DNA from: Bugula neritina
Taxonomy: Eukaryota; Bryozoa; Gymnolaemata; Cheilostomatida; Bugulidae
DNA length: 64,000 nt
Assembly: GCA_964035545.1 (NCBI GenBank)
Contig: OZ037766.1
Location: forward strand, 27,386,673 to 27,450,672
Direction of reading: 5' to 3'
Shown here: piece by piece, positions 48,720-64,000 of the stretch
Position numbering within the stretch: position 1 is the first letter of the stretch
Layout of the letters: each line of letters starts with the position of its first letter
The notes under the pieces: generated by a model
Database searches by the model: none
What the model saw: only the letters and a program-made list of their open reading frames with translations
Told to the model about the DNA's origin: nothing
Position numbers and translations under genes: made by a program

Positions 48720-51700
48720 TTATGAAAATAGCAGAAGCTGTGCATTGAACAATTAATTGATACAAATTATAATGAAAAGCTATAGTTCAGTTACACTGAA
48801 AGATTAGTAGAAACTTCAAACAACATAGGACATAATAAATTACCCATCTTCTAGCTATAAGTATTAAGTAGCAAATAAAATGTTTTTCTTACGGTACAAA
48901 CTTGAAGTATTTGTAGTATATAATACAATATGTTACAACACTATTTTAGACATATATAGACTGCATGTTAACGTCTTTTGACTGCAACGTACAGCAAATT
49001 TATTTCTTTGCTTTAATTGTACTTTACCTGTGTTAGTTAGCTTTTAGTAGTATAATTAGAAGTAAAGCAATTGCACTATAAGTAGAGTACAATATTGCAA
49101 ACTATATTAATTTAGTCATAATATAATAATAGCATAACATAGTAATACAGTGGCAATTTAGCAATATTCTATATATTAGTACTGTATAAAATATAGCAGT
49201 ATGTTCTCCAAATATAAAATATAACAGTTCAGAGTAATATAGTAGAACAATAATTATAGTAATATATATGATAGCATATCATATAGTACTACAATATATC
49301 AGATTATAGAGATATGGAAGTGTAATATAGTAAGTTATATTTATATATGTTACTATATAGTAGCATATATAGCAATATAATATAGCAATATTATATAGGA
49401 AACGCATAGTGTATATTATAGTAGTATATAATATGTAAGGATATGGCCTAGTGTAAAATAGTAGTGTTAGAATTCTAATAATTCTACTTGTAGTACATGA
49501 ATGTCTCATGACGTTACCTCGTTATACTCTCATACCTATATTTCTTTTTCTTCTGGCCCAAACCTTGCTAACACCAAACATGCAGGTATAAAGTATAATA
49601 GTGGCCGATTATGCATACAATGCTGCGGCTAGCACAAACAGCAGCAGCTAGTATAATGCCTACAAATCCTATTTCTACTTAGTACTTACAGTCATACATA
49701 CAAGCTGCAAGCTAATTAACATGAAAAGCATTTAGCAATAAGACTGCTATGTGTTATGTTGGGAGGATAAATCAATAGTTATAATGAATGGTAGCTATTG
49801 ATACAGTTTTATAATAACTTTAAATAGTTTGTACAACAGTTACTTGCATGAGTTAATGCTTAACATAGTAGAGTATACTGTACAGGCTAATAAAATATAT
49901 AGATGCATGCTTGGTCAAACCTTTAGATCAAATTTTGAAAATTTGTATATTTTCATAGAAAGAGATTAGAATACCTTTTCATGTATAAATGTAAATTCAA
50001 TAACGTTTATATTTCAAAAGAGAAAGACATTTTTTATGTTTTGTAGGAAAAACAGTGTTGAAATATAGTATGGCTTACTAAAATTGAATACAAATTTAGA
50101 GAGCATATCTCCTATCTCTACAATAGTCAGTATATAACAAGATGCTGCCTTCGTTACACTTATTTAGCATTAATGGCAGCAATGACAGCAATGATGCATA
50201 ACTGCCATTGGATGGCAGCGTATACGGTCTAATGACAGCAATAATGGTATACATGTAGATACTATCTCCAAGTGTTTTTTTACTGACATTTGAAAGCTTG
50301 CATATTTTATGTATATAGATTGTTGTGCCATTTTGAATAGTTTGGAATGGAATATAAATGTGTCTTTACTGTTGTATGAACTCAGAGTGTATAGGTGTCA
50401 AGGAATCAATATATTGTCACCATTGACTAGTGTTAAGCATTCTGGCCTCCCTATATATAATTGCTCAGTTGTCGGTGGTTTATTGTTTATACTTCCAAAC
50501 TGCTTAGATAGACTATATACTATATAGTTGCCAGAGTAAAACAACGTATAGTCATAATGCTGTAATATATCTTAAAGCAACTTTACGATGCATAATCCCA
50601 CTGTGCAACCTAAGAAAATGGCTAACCAACCCACTTAATGAAACAATCTTAATATAAATACTACAACCTAAAGCATTGGGCAGTGTATATTCTAGATAAC
50701 TTTGTTTTCTTTTAGTTTTTAGTTCCTTTTTTTGAAAGCTTTCTCCATTCCTGGGCGCTAGCTTTGCACTAAATTACAGAGGTGAAAGCTTGAGAGTCTA
50801 CCTTTGCACCACTACAGGCTAGGTAGAAATTTGGTGCCACTTGGTCTTTAGTTACCGTCTGCTTTCTTAAAATCCAAATTTTGTTTGCATCCTGAAAAGT
50901 TTCTCCATTTTTTTAGCAGTTTTTTATGCTATTACATAACAAATTTTGTAAGAATAGAGATGCTAAGACTACATCTTTCAGAACAGTAATTATTATGCAT
51001 TTCGAGGTAATTTAGTCTAAATATAACAAGCTCATAAAAAACCTCACAGTTTGAGTTTGTTGAGCTCTTCTCACTATTATTTGTTGCTACCGGGTGCCCA
51101 CGCAGTCATATGATGTGTTGGAATATATAATTATTTTCTCTATAAAAACCCTGCCAGCTTCAAAACTTTTAGGCTGAATATTGGCGTTAAAGATGCAGGA
51201 AAATGTTGTAATGTTGCTATGATTGATGATGGGCATTCCGTTAGGGTAAAGTGGGAAGTTATATAGATTCTCTGCATGCAGCTGGATAATGTCATGCAGC
51301 TACCCACTGTGCTATTATGCAATGTCCCTAAAAAGCAGGCTTTAATTCTTCAAAAGACTAAAAATAAAAAGTTCATTGATGGAAATAGTTCAAGTGGTTA
51401 TATATATAGTTTGAGTTTTCATAATCCTCTAGTTTTCTGCAGCATAAAATTCATGGTAAGTCCACACACTATGACATGTAATAGGTAATGTTAATGAAAT
51501 CTCAAAAACTTTCATGTTGGTGTATTTTAGCTCAATCATAATTACCAAACTATTTTTATAGGCTCCCTCCCAATAGTTTTGACAAATACTTGAACTCTCT
51601 ATTAAAACCAGCTGGTAACTATAGCTGAATATTTTAGGACTTCAATTTCAGTTGTTTTCATTTTTAGTTTAGCAACAAAACTATTAGACTAGCCGATATT

Positions 51701-53900
51701 GATAACAATAATTGGGCCTAAAATGTTATAATATATGGCAATTAAAACGTAAATAAATTAATTCAATCTGTGACATTTGTTTGAATGAAATGTATAAAGT
51801 CATGCTTATGCATATATACCAAACCGGTTTGCAGAGCAATAAAATATGCTTTCATTTTTTCCTGTGTGGAGAATTGGAAAATTTTGTTATATTCACAAAA
51901 TATTCATGCAAAATCTGACGTGCTATAGACTCTATTTATAGCACTTATTTCAGGTTCTTATAGTAGCTTACCAAACATTATAACACACATTGCATTAACT
52001 TATAGCTGTTGTATAATATTACATTTAGCACTATAGGGAGCTTCAAAATGTTTACCATTAGGAGTGCTTAAGGAGTTAGAAGCTTTTAAAATAAGCATGA
52101 TATAAACCTTTTATGTTACATTATTCAAATATATAGTTTAAACATTCATTCATTGTTGTTTCTATAATTATTTTTATATGAGTTAATCTTGAAGATGAAT
52201 AAAAAAATACAATTTTACAAAATTTAAAGCAAACAACAAAGAAAATATAATAATAGTAGAACTTTAAGATAATACTGATGATATTAGCTTTTAGCATGCA
52301 GCATTTGCAAAAAACAACGCCAAGTCCTAATATACTAATGTGTAGTATATATAGTAGCAAAATATGCACGATATGTATATATACCCAGAACTTTTCAACT
52401 TTGCAGATAAAGATGTTGCAAAAGGTTTTGAAGCTGGGTTGCTATTTTTGATAAGCCCGGCATTGGTAGAGCCTTTGTTTCTGATAACACAAAAAAAGAA
52501 AAGTATAGCCAATAAGTTTTTGGGTAGCTTTATAGGTGTAGGACTAGCAAAAGTACAAGCAGTGCTAATTACTATCTTTAATAGGGATGTGGCTCCATTT
52601 GGTAATGACCTCAATCAACAAGTGGTATTGATTTGTTGATACCAAATAAACCTATCTTGACCTAAGCCAGGTTCTATGTCTAAAATAACAACAATACAAA
52701 ATAATTTCCTTTTTGTCTCTGGAATTTGGCAAAGTTTTTTATTTTTCACCTATTTTTAAAACATTATGGCAAATTTACTGCTAAATTACATTAAAAAATG
52801 TATGGTTATAACTGCTATAAAAGTTACATATGCCTGTGTGTGCCGCATTTCCCAGGATTGTTATAACGTAGAGACATAACGGCAGTTTGTGATTAATGAG
52901 ATAAAATGAATTTAATAATTTAAAGGCATAAAAAACAATGTGGAAAGTCAAAAAAGCCAATGATAAAATAATTTATATTGATGTTACTGCAAATTTAAGG
53001 AATGTGGAAGTGATGGCTTTTGAGTGGTTTTCGATTTATCACTTCCAAACAACATTGAATTTGATTGACAGACAGGCACTGCAGGTACTCTAAAATAGTG
53101 TCAAGTCATACTTCAAAAATTTCAGCCAATTAATCACAGGTAACAGAAAAATAATTTGGCAAAAACTTTAGTAACTAATAAAAATAATTTGGCAGCTACG
53201 TGGATTGTGCAACTGCACATCTGCCATTTCTCAACGTATTAGGATTTTTGTTGGTATGGTATATTAATAAAGGAAGTAAGGGTAAAACGACCATCCATCT
53301 ATTTATGTTTTGTATAACTAGTTAAACATAAACTAAAATATTAGAATAGATGAATTAGACCTAAAGTAGTGTAATATATGCAAACATAAAGTTAGACTGG
53401 ATGTGAGAAAAAGTTTGCATAAATAGACAAACCGGCTTATATTATTTGTTATTATTTTTAAAACTCTACTTATAGTTAAATATATACACCTATTATATTA
53501 GTATAGCTGTTTTTACAACTAGAGCAAAGCTAGTATTCATGTTTGTAATAGATTTGATAGTAGAAATTAAACTGCATACCAACTGATTAAACAACTTTTT
53601 TCCTTTAAACAGAGGGGAAAGGCTGAGCTTTTTCATTAATATTAAACATGAATATTGTTTTCTTCAACAAGTAACTTACTGTAAAAAAATGAAAAATTCA
53701 ATTAGAAAAACGAATAGATTATGTTATTGCAGCTATAACAGGTAAATGAATTCAACTTTACTTTAGGCTTAGAAGAAAACTGTTAGCAAGTGCTTTTTGT
53801 AAAGCCACCAATAAGTTAAATATTCTGCTTGAGCTCCAACATGGTATACCTTCAACCACCAAGCTCTGCACGTACACAATTATAAAGTAATGTTATAACA
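48720..53900. other. long gene-poor stretch
   Basis: AT-rich DNA with a TATAG-rich cryptic simple region at about 49090-49450. No spliced or unspliced gene could be supported on either strand. The only frame with protein-like composition is near 52.4-52.6 kb, listed separately. Confidence 0.5.
52364..52639 (+). other. unassigned open frame, protein-like on both strands
   Basis: The plus frame reads FADKDVAKGFEAGLLFLISP, then LGSFIGVGLAKVQAVLITIF and FNRDVAPFGNDLN. The minus frame 52327-52614 is also open over the same stretch. Codon composition differs from the surrounding AT-rich DNA, and an inverted repeat (ATCAACAAGTGG / GTTGAT type) lies at its right edge. No family recognised; it may be a fragment of a mobile element or a lone exon. 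Confidence 0.22.
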
Positions 53901-54188
53901 ATAATGATTTATTTTGCTTGCATGTATACCAAATTGTCAGAGATCAAACTGTGGTATAAATATATATTATTTATTATAAAGAAAGTGACACAGCTTGTAA
54001 TTGATGGTGCCATGAAAATATATAACACTGAATATATATAACTAATTAACAACCTTGGCAGATGTTCTATTCTAAAATTATATAAAGATATAATGCTTCA
54101 GCAACCATGAATAAATGTACCTACAGATTTTAAGTTATGCAGCTTTTTGTCGTATGGTAGTTCAGATATTTGATTAATGGTGAACTTG

Positions 54189-54235
54189 CTTCCTTAAAAG
54201 AAATATATGGGCGGGGCTTGTAACAGGTATATAAA
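54189..54235 (+). promoter_or_regulatory. core promoter of gene A: GC box and TATA box
   Basis: TATATAAA at 54228-54235, preceded by GGGCGGGGC (54210-54218), an Sp1/KLF-type GC box. A non-coding exon follows, ending at 54283 before a GTAAGT donor; its acceptor (TTTTCTTGTAG) is at 54735. The 32-bp piece 54189-54220 containing the GC box is absent from the otherwise matching gene B promoter. Confidence 0.65.
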
Positions 54236-54754
54236 CAATGTCATCTTGTAGAAAGTATCATTGGTTTGTTCCCTCATCAACATGTAAGTAAATCCTAAGC
54301 TTCATAGTTTTATATTAGATTTTATTAGTTGAACCTTTGAGACACACTTTCGAGGTTGACATTAGCGCTGAAGCAAACCATGCACTCACTTAGCATAACC
54401 ATTTTTATATATATAATGTTTACATATATTGTGTGATAATATATATATATTTTTTGGTTGTATTATATTGTCCTTTTTGCTAGAAAATAGCATGTTTATA
54501 TTTTATTAATTTAGCTCTGCATGTCTGTTGTGTTGTATAAGATTCTATGTTTACTCTAACTAGTTACTCTATAAAAAATTTACTTTATACAAACAAATTT
54601 TTAATAATAATTTTTTTATACAGCTTTAAGATTTAGCATTAAATTTTTTTACAAGTTATAGTTAGTCTATGCTATATATTGCACACCTTGCAACATATGT
54701 ATATGCAGTGCAATATTTTATTTATTTTCTTGTAGCTCTTGACTACCTAAAAAC

Positions 54755-55885
<1,131 letters not shown>

Positions 55886-55954
55886 AATGTAATGTTTTCT
55901 TTGTGTGCACCACATTGGGAAATATTTTTTAACTTTTTTCAAGTTACATATGTG

Positions 55955-56300
55955 CAGGCGCATACCAAATATTTCAATAAAATGCCATGCGAAGGTTACC
56001 ATGTGTGAAATATATTGGGTGAAGGTTAGACCAAAAATCAAGAAGCCAAAACCTGAAATCTATATGACTACATTATGTTAGTGTTAGCCTAACACCACAC
56101 ATCAAAAAATGAAATTGTTTCTTCACAGTTTCACATATAACAAAATATTTCAATAAAATACCATGTTGAAAGTCGTTATATGTGTGAAACCTTTCCTGTC
56201 AAGGTTACATAAAAACGGACAGGCTACATCTTCGAACTTATATGGCTACATCATATTAGTGTTAGTCTAACACCAAGCATTGAAATTATGAAGTTATGTC
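55955..56300. repeat. about 180-bp tandem duplication 3' of gene A
   Basis: Two diverged copies (about 55955-56110 and 56140-56300) share AATATTTCAATAAAAT, ATGTGTGAAA and TTAGTGTTAGYCTAACACCA. Gene B has only one copy of the first part. Each copy carries an AATAAA, so gene A has two possible polyadenylation sites. Confidence 0.75.
55976..55981 (+). terminator. polyadenylation signal of gene A
   Basis: AATAAA 91 nt after the stop; a second one is in the downstream duplicate near 56152. Confidence 0.55.
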
Positions 56301-56304
56301 ACTG

Positions 56305-59300
56305 CAGAATAGCACGACTGTCAAATTGAGCTGTGTGTATATAGGGCCTAATTGTTTATACAAGTTTTATATTATGAGGATGTGTGGAAAAAACTGCTCA
56401 TTGGCCAATCATATCACTGCTCTTCATCAATCGGCAGCTAGATAAATTTTCAGAATTGGTAATTTGCTATAATTACTCCTTTACTATAACTGATTCAAGT
56501 TACTATTATAAGTAAAAATTCTTATATTTGCAACTAAAAGCAACATAGACATACTAAAAACTTTCAAATGTAAAAAGTGGCATTTATATAATAATTATGA
56601 CCATCAATTTATGTGATGAATTGATAATATATGTAGCTAAATTAAATCACATTATTATACCTATAACTTTTATGTATAATCCAAATTACATCATAAATAT
56701 GTTACAGCTGCAGTACACAAAATATATTTATACATTTTGTTTATGATGAACTGCTTAAATATTGCAATTTAATTTGGCAAGCCAAGGCTATGCTATATTT
56801 TAATATTGCAATTGATTATTATTGCCAATTATATTTTTCTCATTCAATTTTACTTCTTTTGTCTAATTCAGAGTATTATAATCTAACGCAGCATGCAGCA
56901 GCAGATAAGCAAATCAACTGCATGTTTATCTATACTGTACATGCAAGAGCAGGCAATACTAGAAGTCATAGCTCAGCTCATCAAAATATTCTGTGTCTAT
57001 ACAACAAAAATATTTTATATGCAATCAATGTCTGATTACCGCCTAAGGTTTCAAAATTATTAAACTTTTGTGGCATAAACAAATAGTTTTATTGTTATAC
57101 ACTGCAGTTTCCATAACAATTTTAGACACAAATCTATACAAAAAAAGTTTAAAGTGAAAAATACTGAAAGTGCTGGTCACATATAAATCTCATATATAGT
57201 ATTTATCATGTATAGTTAAACTTCAGCTGCAATAATACAAGATACGTGGCTATCTGTGAAAGGCTTTAACACAAACAGCCAGTATTTTTTTGATTTAAAT
57301 TTGTGCTCAAAATTTCTATATTTAGTATATTGGTTACTTTTCACCTGGTGGCAGGTTTTATGTTTGGTATATATAGCATTGATATTTTCAAAGAACTTCT
57401 ATATGAGGTGGTATTAAAAATGTTGATATAACATTCTAATTTTTTAAATGAAGCTTAAATTAAAATATTGCTTTTTGTAGAGTTTGTGATTACTGCACTA
57501 TTCCTTTATCATGCATAAAAAAGACACATGTTTTGGCTTTTCGATCCTTATATTTTTGAATCTATATATCAAATTTGATTAGTTGTCAAAACAAATATAA
57601 TATATTAGCTATAGAAGATGAAGCATCCTATAATAACAGTTGTATTAGCTAAATATGATGCTACTGTTGAAGCATTACTTTCGATTTGCTCATATTTTCT
57701 TCTTGTGATATTTATATAAAAAAGTATTAGCATAGGTGGGTATTGCTGGTGATGTAGACTGATAACTAAAAACAACTTTGTTATACAGCCTGATAGATGA
57801 ATATAAAAATAGCCATTTAAGGTGGTATATAGCGTAAAAATATATATTATTATTACTGATGCACAGTGCCAGTAGACTGACCATAATTCACTGACTTGAC
57901 TTAAAAGGTAAAAATTTTAACTTCCAAGCCAACCCTGTGATTCTAAGCTATGCGTTACAGCAGCTAAAATAGCATACAATAAAATATAGTTATAATTAGT
58001 ATAACTTTTATAGATGTAGCAGTAAAGCCAAAGTCTCTGAGAAACATCATCTGCAAGCTAAAAGAAATCTCAAATCAATTCAGCACATATGAGACCAAAG
58101 TTCATTATGAAACAAAGTTGTTCAATCATACAACCTTCAAACAGTATGTAGGTGTAAGCTAGTTCAGAAAAGAATATTTTAATACGGGATTCTTCAAGCA
58201 GGATCCTACTAGTGCCATCAATAAAGGAACTCTATAGCCTACATCGATATTCGTACTTTATAACTGGGCTAATTCATTTGGTTAGAACTATTAAGAGAAA
58301 TATAATATATTATGATTAATGTTTTAGTTGTCAGACTAGCTGCTGATATGCGTTTGCAGGTCATAATGATTAATGATTTTTTTAATTTATACTTTTTTGA
58401 TATCTTTATTGTAATTGATTTTGAGCCGCAAGTCACGTGTCAACCATGACGTGCATATTGTATTGCTATATTCACATTTGGAATGTAAAATAATAAAATA
58501 AAGAAATAACTAAACCCAAAGCTGCCTTGACCTTTGAACTTCTTACGAAAATAAGTTGACTTTCATATATTATTGTACTAATTATTGTTTCGTCCTTCTA
58601 GCCAAAGAAATATGGACAGTCCACTATACAGCCTGAACTGTAAGTTTGATAAGTTCAATATATGGTTTTTTTTGATAGTTATGTATGTATATACACTTCA
58701 GTTTGAGCACTGCAGCAATATGTCAAAATCAACAGCATTGCTGCAACTTTATTTTTTTATTGAAAGCCTATAAGAATTATACTGGGCGCAGGAAAAGAAA
58801 CCCCACGCTTTTGAAGTGACCATTGAGGTTCAATGGCACAGTTGAATATTGTTTCACGCAGATCTTCAGCATTGCAGAGTTCCAATTGTGCTACAATAGT
58901 TTTAAAATCATAAAACATTGTTATATTATCTATATTCTGAAAACTGCTCGATCATAAAACTTTTTTATTGTATTTTAAAATGAATATTTGTCGAAATTTT
59001 ATAAGATGTGTACTGTAGCATACACTTGCAGAAACAATTTACCACAAAAGTACACAACTTTAAGGAAATTTATTCGAGTATATACTGTATATACATACAA
59101 CATTCAACATGTTTGAAGACTGAAATCTATGAAAACTATAACTTGGTTACAGGTTTTAGATGTAGGTAACTTTCTGAAATACATTATCGTAATTAGTGCA
59201 AGGTATAGACACATATACAGGAAATGTTATAGCTGTGTATAGCCACAATGTGATTAGAGCAATTTATCTTTAGTTTCATTATGAAGTTACATCAGGTATT

Positions 59301-59690
59301 TTACAAAACAAGCCTTTAATATAAACAATCAAGTAAAATGTAGCTGTTTATTTAGTAACCAAATACATACTAGTATAATGTTTTCTATAATGACATACAT
59401 ACACATGCAGAGACACCTTCAAACAAGAGACACAAAATGAAATAGCAAATATCTACATATATAACTTATATATACATGCAGCTACAGAAACTTTGTATAT
59501 AGCAGTATAGCACATATAACCATATATAATGACTTTAGGCTTATAGAAAAAACTATTAGGGGATACTTTTCATTATAGAGCCATCAATAAATTGATCTAC
59601 TGGGCTTCCATGAGTCTGTCAATGTGATATGCCCTCAACAAACTGCTTACTCTTAGTAAATTTTTCACAATAATAAACTATTTTAGTTCT
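56305..59690. other. 3' flank of gene A and spacer between the duplicates
   Basis: AT-rich DNA. Up to about 58620 it is the diverged right part of the left duplicate; 58620-59690 is the spacer with no counterpart seen. No coding frame supportable. Confidence 0.5.
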
Positions 59691-59962
59691 GAAAGTGTCA
59701 GCGATCAAACTGTGGCATAAATATATATTATTTATTATAAAGAAAGTGACACAATGTGGAATTGATGGTGCCATGAAACTATGTATCACTGAATATATTA
59801 TATTACTAATTAACAACTCTGGCAGATTTCATGTTCTAAAATTATATAAAAATATAATGCTTCAGCAACCATGTATAAATATACCTGCAGATTTTAGGTT
59901 ATGCAGATTTTTGTCGTTTAACGGCAGTTGAGAGAATTGATTAATGGTGAACTTGTAACAGG

Positions 59963-59970
59963 TATATAAA
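59963..59970 (+). promoter_or_regulatory. TATA box of gene B
   Basis: TATATAAA in sequence matching the gene A promoter, but without its GC box. The non-coding exon ends at 60017 before GTAAGT; the acceptor TTTTTTGTAG is at 60555. Confidence 0.65.
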
Positions 59971-60570
59971 AATGTTGTCTTCTAGAAAGTATCATTGGTT
60001 TGTTTCCTCATCAACAAGTAAGTAAATTATAGTAAGTCTCATTATAGTTTTATATTAGATTTTATTATTTGAATCTTTGAGACACTTTCGAGGTTGCCAT
60101 TTGTGCTGAGGCAAGCCATTTCACTCACTTAGCTTTTTCATTTTTACATATATCCTGTTTAAATATATTGTGTGATAATGTATACTTTTTGGTTTTATTG
60201 TATAATTAATCACCATTTATTGCTAAATAATTACATGGTAATATTTTATTATTTTAGCTCTGTCTGTTGTGTTGTATGAGACTTGATGTTTACTGACATA
60301 TCCAAATGCTTGTATTATAAATCATGTAAATTATAGAAATGTTGCTTTATAACAGTTTTTTAATATAAGTTTTTTTCTATAACTTTAAGATTTAGCGCTA
60401 AATTTTGTCTTTTTACAAATCAGTTACGATTAGAGTCTATGCTTTATATTTTATATTTTGCCACATATATACAATACTTTATATTTTTCATAGTTTTTTT
60501 TATTTTTTTACATCATGCTACGTATGCAGTGCAATATCTTATTTATTTTTTGTAGCTCCTACCTAAAAAC

Positions 60571-61674
<1,104 letters not shown>

Positions 61675-61765
61675 AATGTAATGTCTTCGTTGGGTGCACC
61701 ACTTTGAGAAATATTGTTTTATTTTTTCCATGTTCTATATGTGCAGGCACATAACAAAATATTTC

Positions 61766-61771
61766 AATAAA
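61766..61771 (+). terminator. polyadenylation signal of gene B
   Basis: AATAAA 92 nt after the stop, in the same place as in gene A. Confidence 0.55.
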
Positions 61772-61779
61772 ATACCATG

Positions 61780-64000
61780 TGAAGATTACCATATGTGAAA
61801 TTTATCTTTAGCAAATAAAATCATATGTTTGCAACTGAAAACACGTCATAGACATATAGCCCACTTAAAACTGCAGTCTCAAAAATAGAATATTAATGAT
61901 GATTGACAATTATTTCATGTGATAATTAAAGGATTTGTCCGGAAGTTATATCACATACCTATTTTTATTGTCCAAATCATATCATCATAAATATGTTAAA
62001 GCTGTGCACAAAATAATATTTTAGTTTGGAAAGATTATAATCAACAGTTTAAAATTTGTAATATGATTTGGCAAGACTGGGTAAATTGTAATATTTGCGA
62101 TCAAATATGGTTTCTAATTATATTCTTGTCTAAGCCAATTGTATTTCTTTTGTCTAACCTGGTGTATGATTATTTAACACAAATTGCAGCAGATAAAAAA
62201 ATCAGTGTTTTATTTATACTGTATGCAAGAGCACGCAATATAAAAGCGCTTAAAAGTTTTGGCTGCCTGAGTTCATTAAAATATTCTGTGTCTCTATTTG
62301 TGTATAGCAGAAATATTTTTGTATGACTACCATCTGAGGTTTCAAATTTAGGAGAAGCTTGAACTTTTGTAGCATAAAATAAACTTATTGTGAAAACTGC
62401 AACACAATATTGAAACTATAGTTTCAATATTGTGTTGCAGTTTTCACAATAAGTTTGAACGCGGAATTTCTTTTTTATACCAAATCTATACCAAAGAGTT
62501 GTATAGGATGTCACATGCTGACAAATACTCAGAATTTTCACATTCACTTTATATTATATAGAGAGTATTTTTATAATTAAATATCAGTTGCCATAATACA
62601 AAGTACACATGGTTATATCTATGAAAAGCTTCTAAACGGATAGGCTGCACTTTTTTATTTAAAATTGTTTTTAAATGTTTTTGTTTAGTATAACAATTAT
62701 TGCATTTTCAAAGTACAGCTATATTTGAAATGAGCCATTAACACTTTTGGTATAATAGTGTTATATTTTAGTTAAGGCTTAAACTATGGTGTTACTTGTA
62801 GAAATTGTTACCTATACTGGACTACTCCTTTACTAGGCTATCTAAAATATTGCTAAGGTTATAGAAAAAGTGCATGCGTTGGTTTTTTTTGTATTTTTTG
62901 ATTTATCAGATTCAAGTAAGTGTCAGAATAAACTATATATTAACTATAGAATATTACATGTCAATTTTTCGAATCCATATATCCTTAGCAGTGTTTCAGC
63001 TAAATACTATTCAAATACTATTCAACTGTTGAAGCATTGCTTATGATTAACTGCATTCTCTGCTTGTGCTGTTTATTTAAAACAATTAGCATAACAGAGT
63101 GTTGCAGGCTATGTAGCCTAATAACTAAAATAACTTTGTTATGCAACCTAGCTGATAGCCTATACTTGAGCATGAACCTAGTCATTCTAGATAATGTGGC
63201 AAAACACTATAGGTATATTATCATTTCTAAGTTCACTAATGCACAGCGACAAAAGTTTGACCATAAACCCTGGATAATTGCTGTAGGTCTCATCTACCAT
63301 ATAGCAGCCCCTAGGTTCCAAATATAAATGAAAATTATTGTCATTACTATTAATAGAAAAGCTATGCACTAGCTTAATGTTCATATTTCATAACTGCTGG
63401 GTCAATTCTTTTGTTCAAAAATATTAAAAGAAATGTATATATATATAATGATGAAAGCTTTAGTTGACAGGCCTTTCAAGATGTGTTAGGTCAAAATGAT
63501 TGATAACTATTTTTTAATTTATAGTTTTCCTATTTTTATTGTAATTAATTTTGAGCCACAAGTCATGTGTCAAGTGACGTACATATTGTATGGCTGCATT
63601 CACATTTGGAATGTAAAATAATAAAATAAAAAAATAACTAAACCCAAAGCATTTTTTAGCTATTTGAACTTTTAATGAAATTATGTTGACTTTTTCTTAT
63701 CATTCCGTCATTTTAGTCTTTTGCTTCTAGTTGTACTCATTCAACATCTAGCCAAAGAAACGTGGTTGGCACTCAAGCTTCAAGCGCTCTTAATTGTTAC
63801 AAGTCATAGCTAATAACTTTTAAATGCTGTCATTTAACTGGCAGTGTTTCAAAATGTTAAACTAACTTCAAAGAAAAGGAACTCTGCTATGTTCTCCACA
63901 TATTAGAAACTGCCCATGACACTATATTTTATTGTGCAGTAATTAAAATTATGTTTCAAAATGTTGAAATAGTTTCAAAGAGAAGAAATTTGACTATGTT
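61780..64000. other. 3' flank of gene B, no gene recognised
   Basis: AT-rich; up to about 63770 it parallels the flank of gene A. Short frames near 63037-63384 on both strands are not conserved in the gene A copy and are not supported. Confidence 0.5.
62381..62456. repeat. perfect palindrome, 38-nt arms, no spacer
   Basis: AAACTTATTGTGAAAACTGC... reads into its own reverse complement with centre CTA|TAG. The corresponding place in the left duplicate (about 57088-57122) has only AGTTTTATTGTTATACACTG and a weak inverse, so the palindrome arose after duplication. Confidence 0.92.

Overview
The window is animal nuclear DNA. It is AT-rich, has GT-AG introns, a high load of microsatellites and non-autonomous transposons, and contains recognisable metazoan gene families: betaine-homocysteine methyltransferase, an SLC16-type monocarboxylate transporter, a secreted NHL-propeller protein and secreted peritrophin-like proteins. 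A marine lophotrochozoan-type invertebrate is a reasonable guess. The species cannot be told from the sequence.

Layout. 1-3.5 kb: repeats, no gene seen. 3.6-13.5 kb (minus): a 12-exon secreted protein with six cysteine-rich CBM14-like domains, one per exon, alternating with Gly-Pro-Thr-Ala/Val linkers, also one per exon. It arose by repeated duplication of a domain+linker unit. 14-20 kb: no host gene; two long palindromes, the larger carrying a hammerhead ribozyme fold on each strand, then a decayed Penelope-like retroelement and a 1.2 kb GT tract. 20.6-22.1 kb and 25.7-26.6 kb (minus): two smaller genes of the same cysteine-rich family. 32.4-35.6 kb (plus): a BHMT-type methyltransferase. 37.2-37.9 kb: two orphan exons related to the end of the next gene. 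39.3-41.9 kb (plus): secreted NHL-repeat protein. 44.6-48.3 kb (minus): monocarboxylate-transporter-like MFS protein. 48.7-54.2 kb: no convincing gene. 54-64 kb: a tandem duplication of roughly 4-5 kb, each copy holding a two-domain cysteine-rich secreted protein gene (plus).

The five cysteine-rich genes (13 domains) form a lineage-expanded cluster. All begin with a signal peptide and every internal intron is phase 1. The three whose transcription start is nearest the coding exon, the one at 25.7 kb and both duplicates have a TATA box at a plausible distance. They look like extracellular, possibly chitin-associated or matrix proteins; that role is inferred from domain resemblance only. The domains come in an 8-Cys and a 6-Cys form, and the pattern of loss points to a specific extra disulphide.

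Exon models were built by hand from reading frame, splice consensus and phase. Each full model given here sums to a multiple of three and is open to its stop. No database search or transcript evidence was available.
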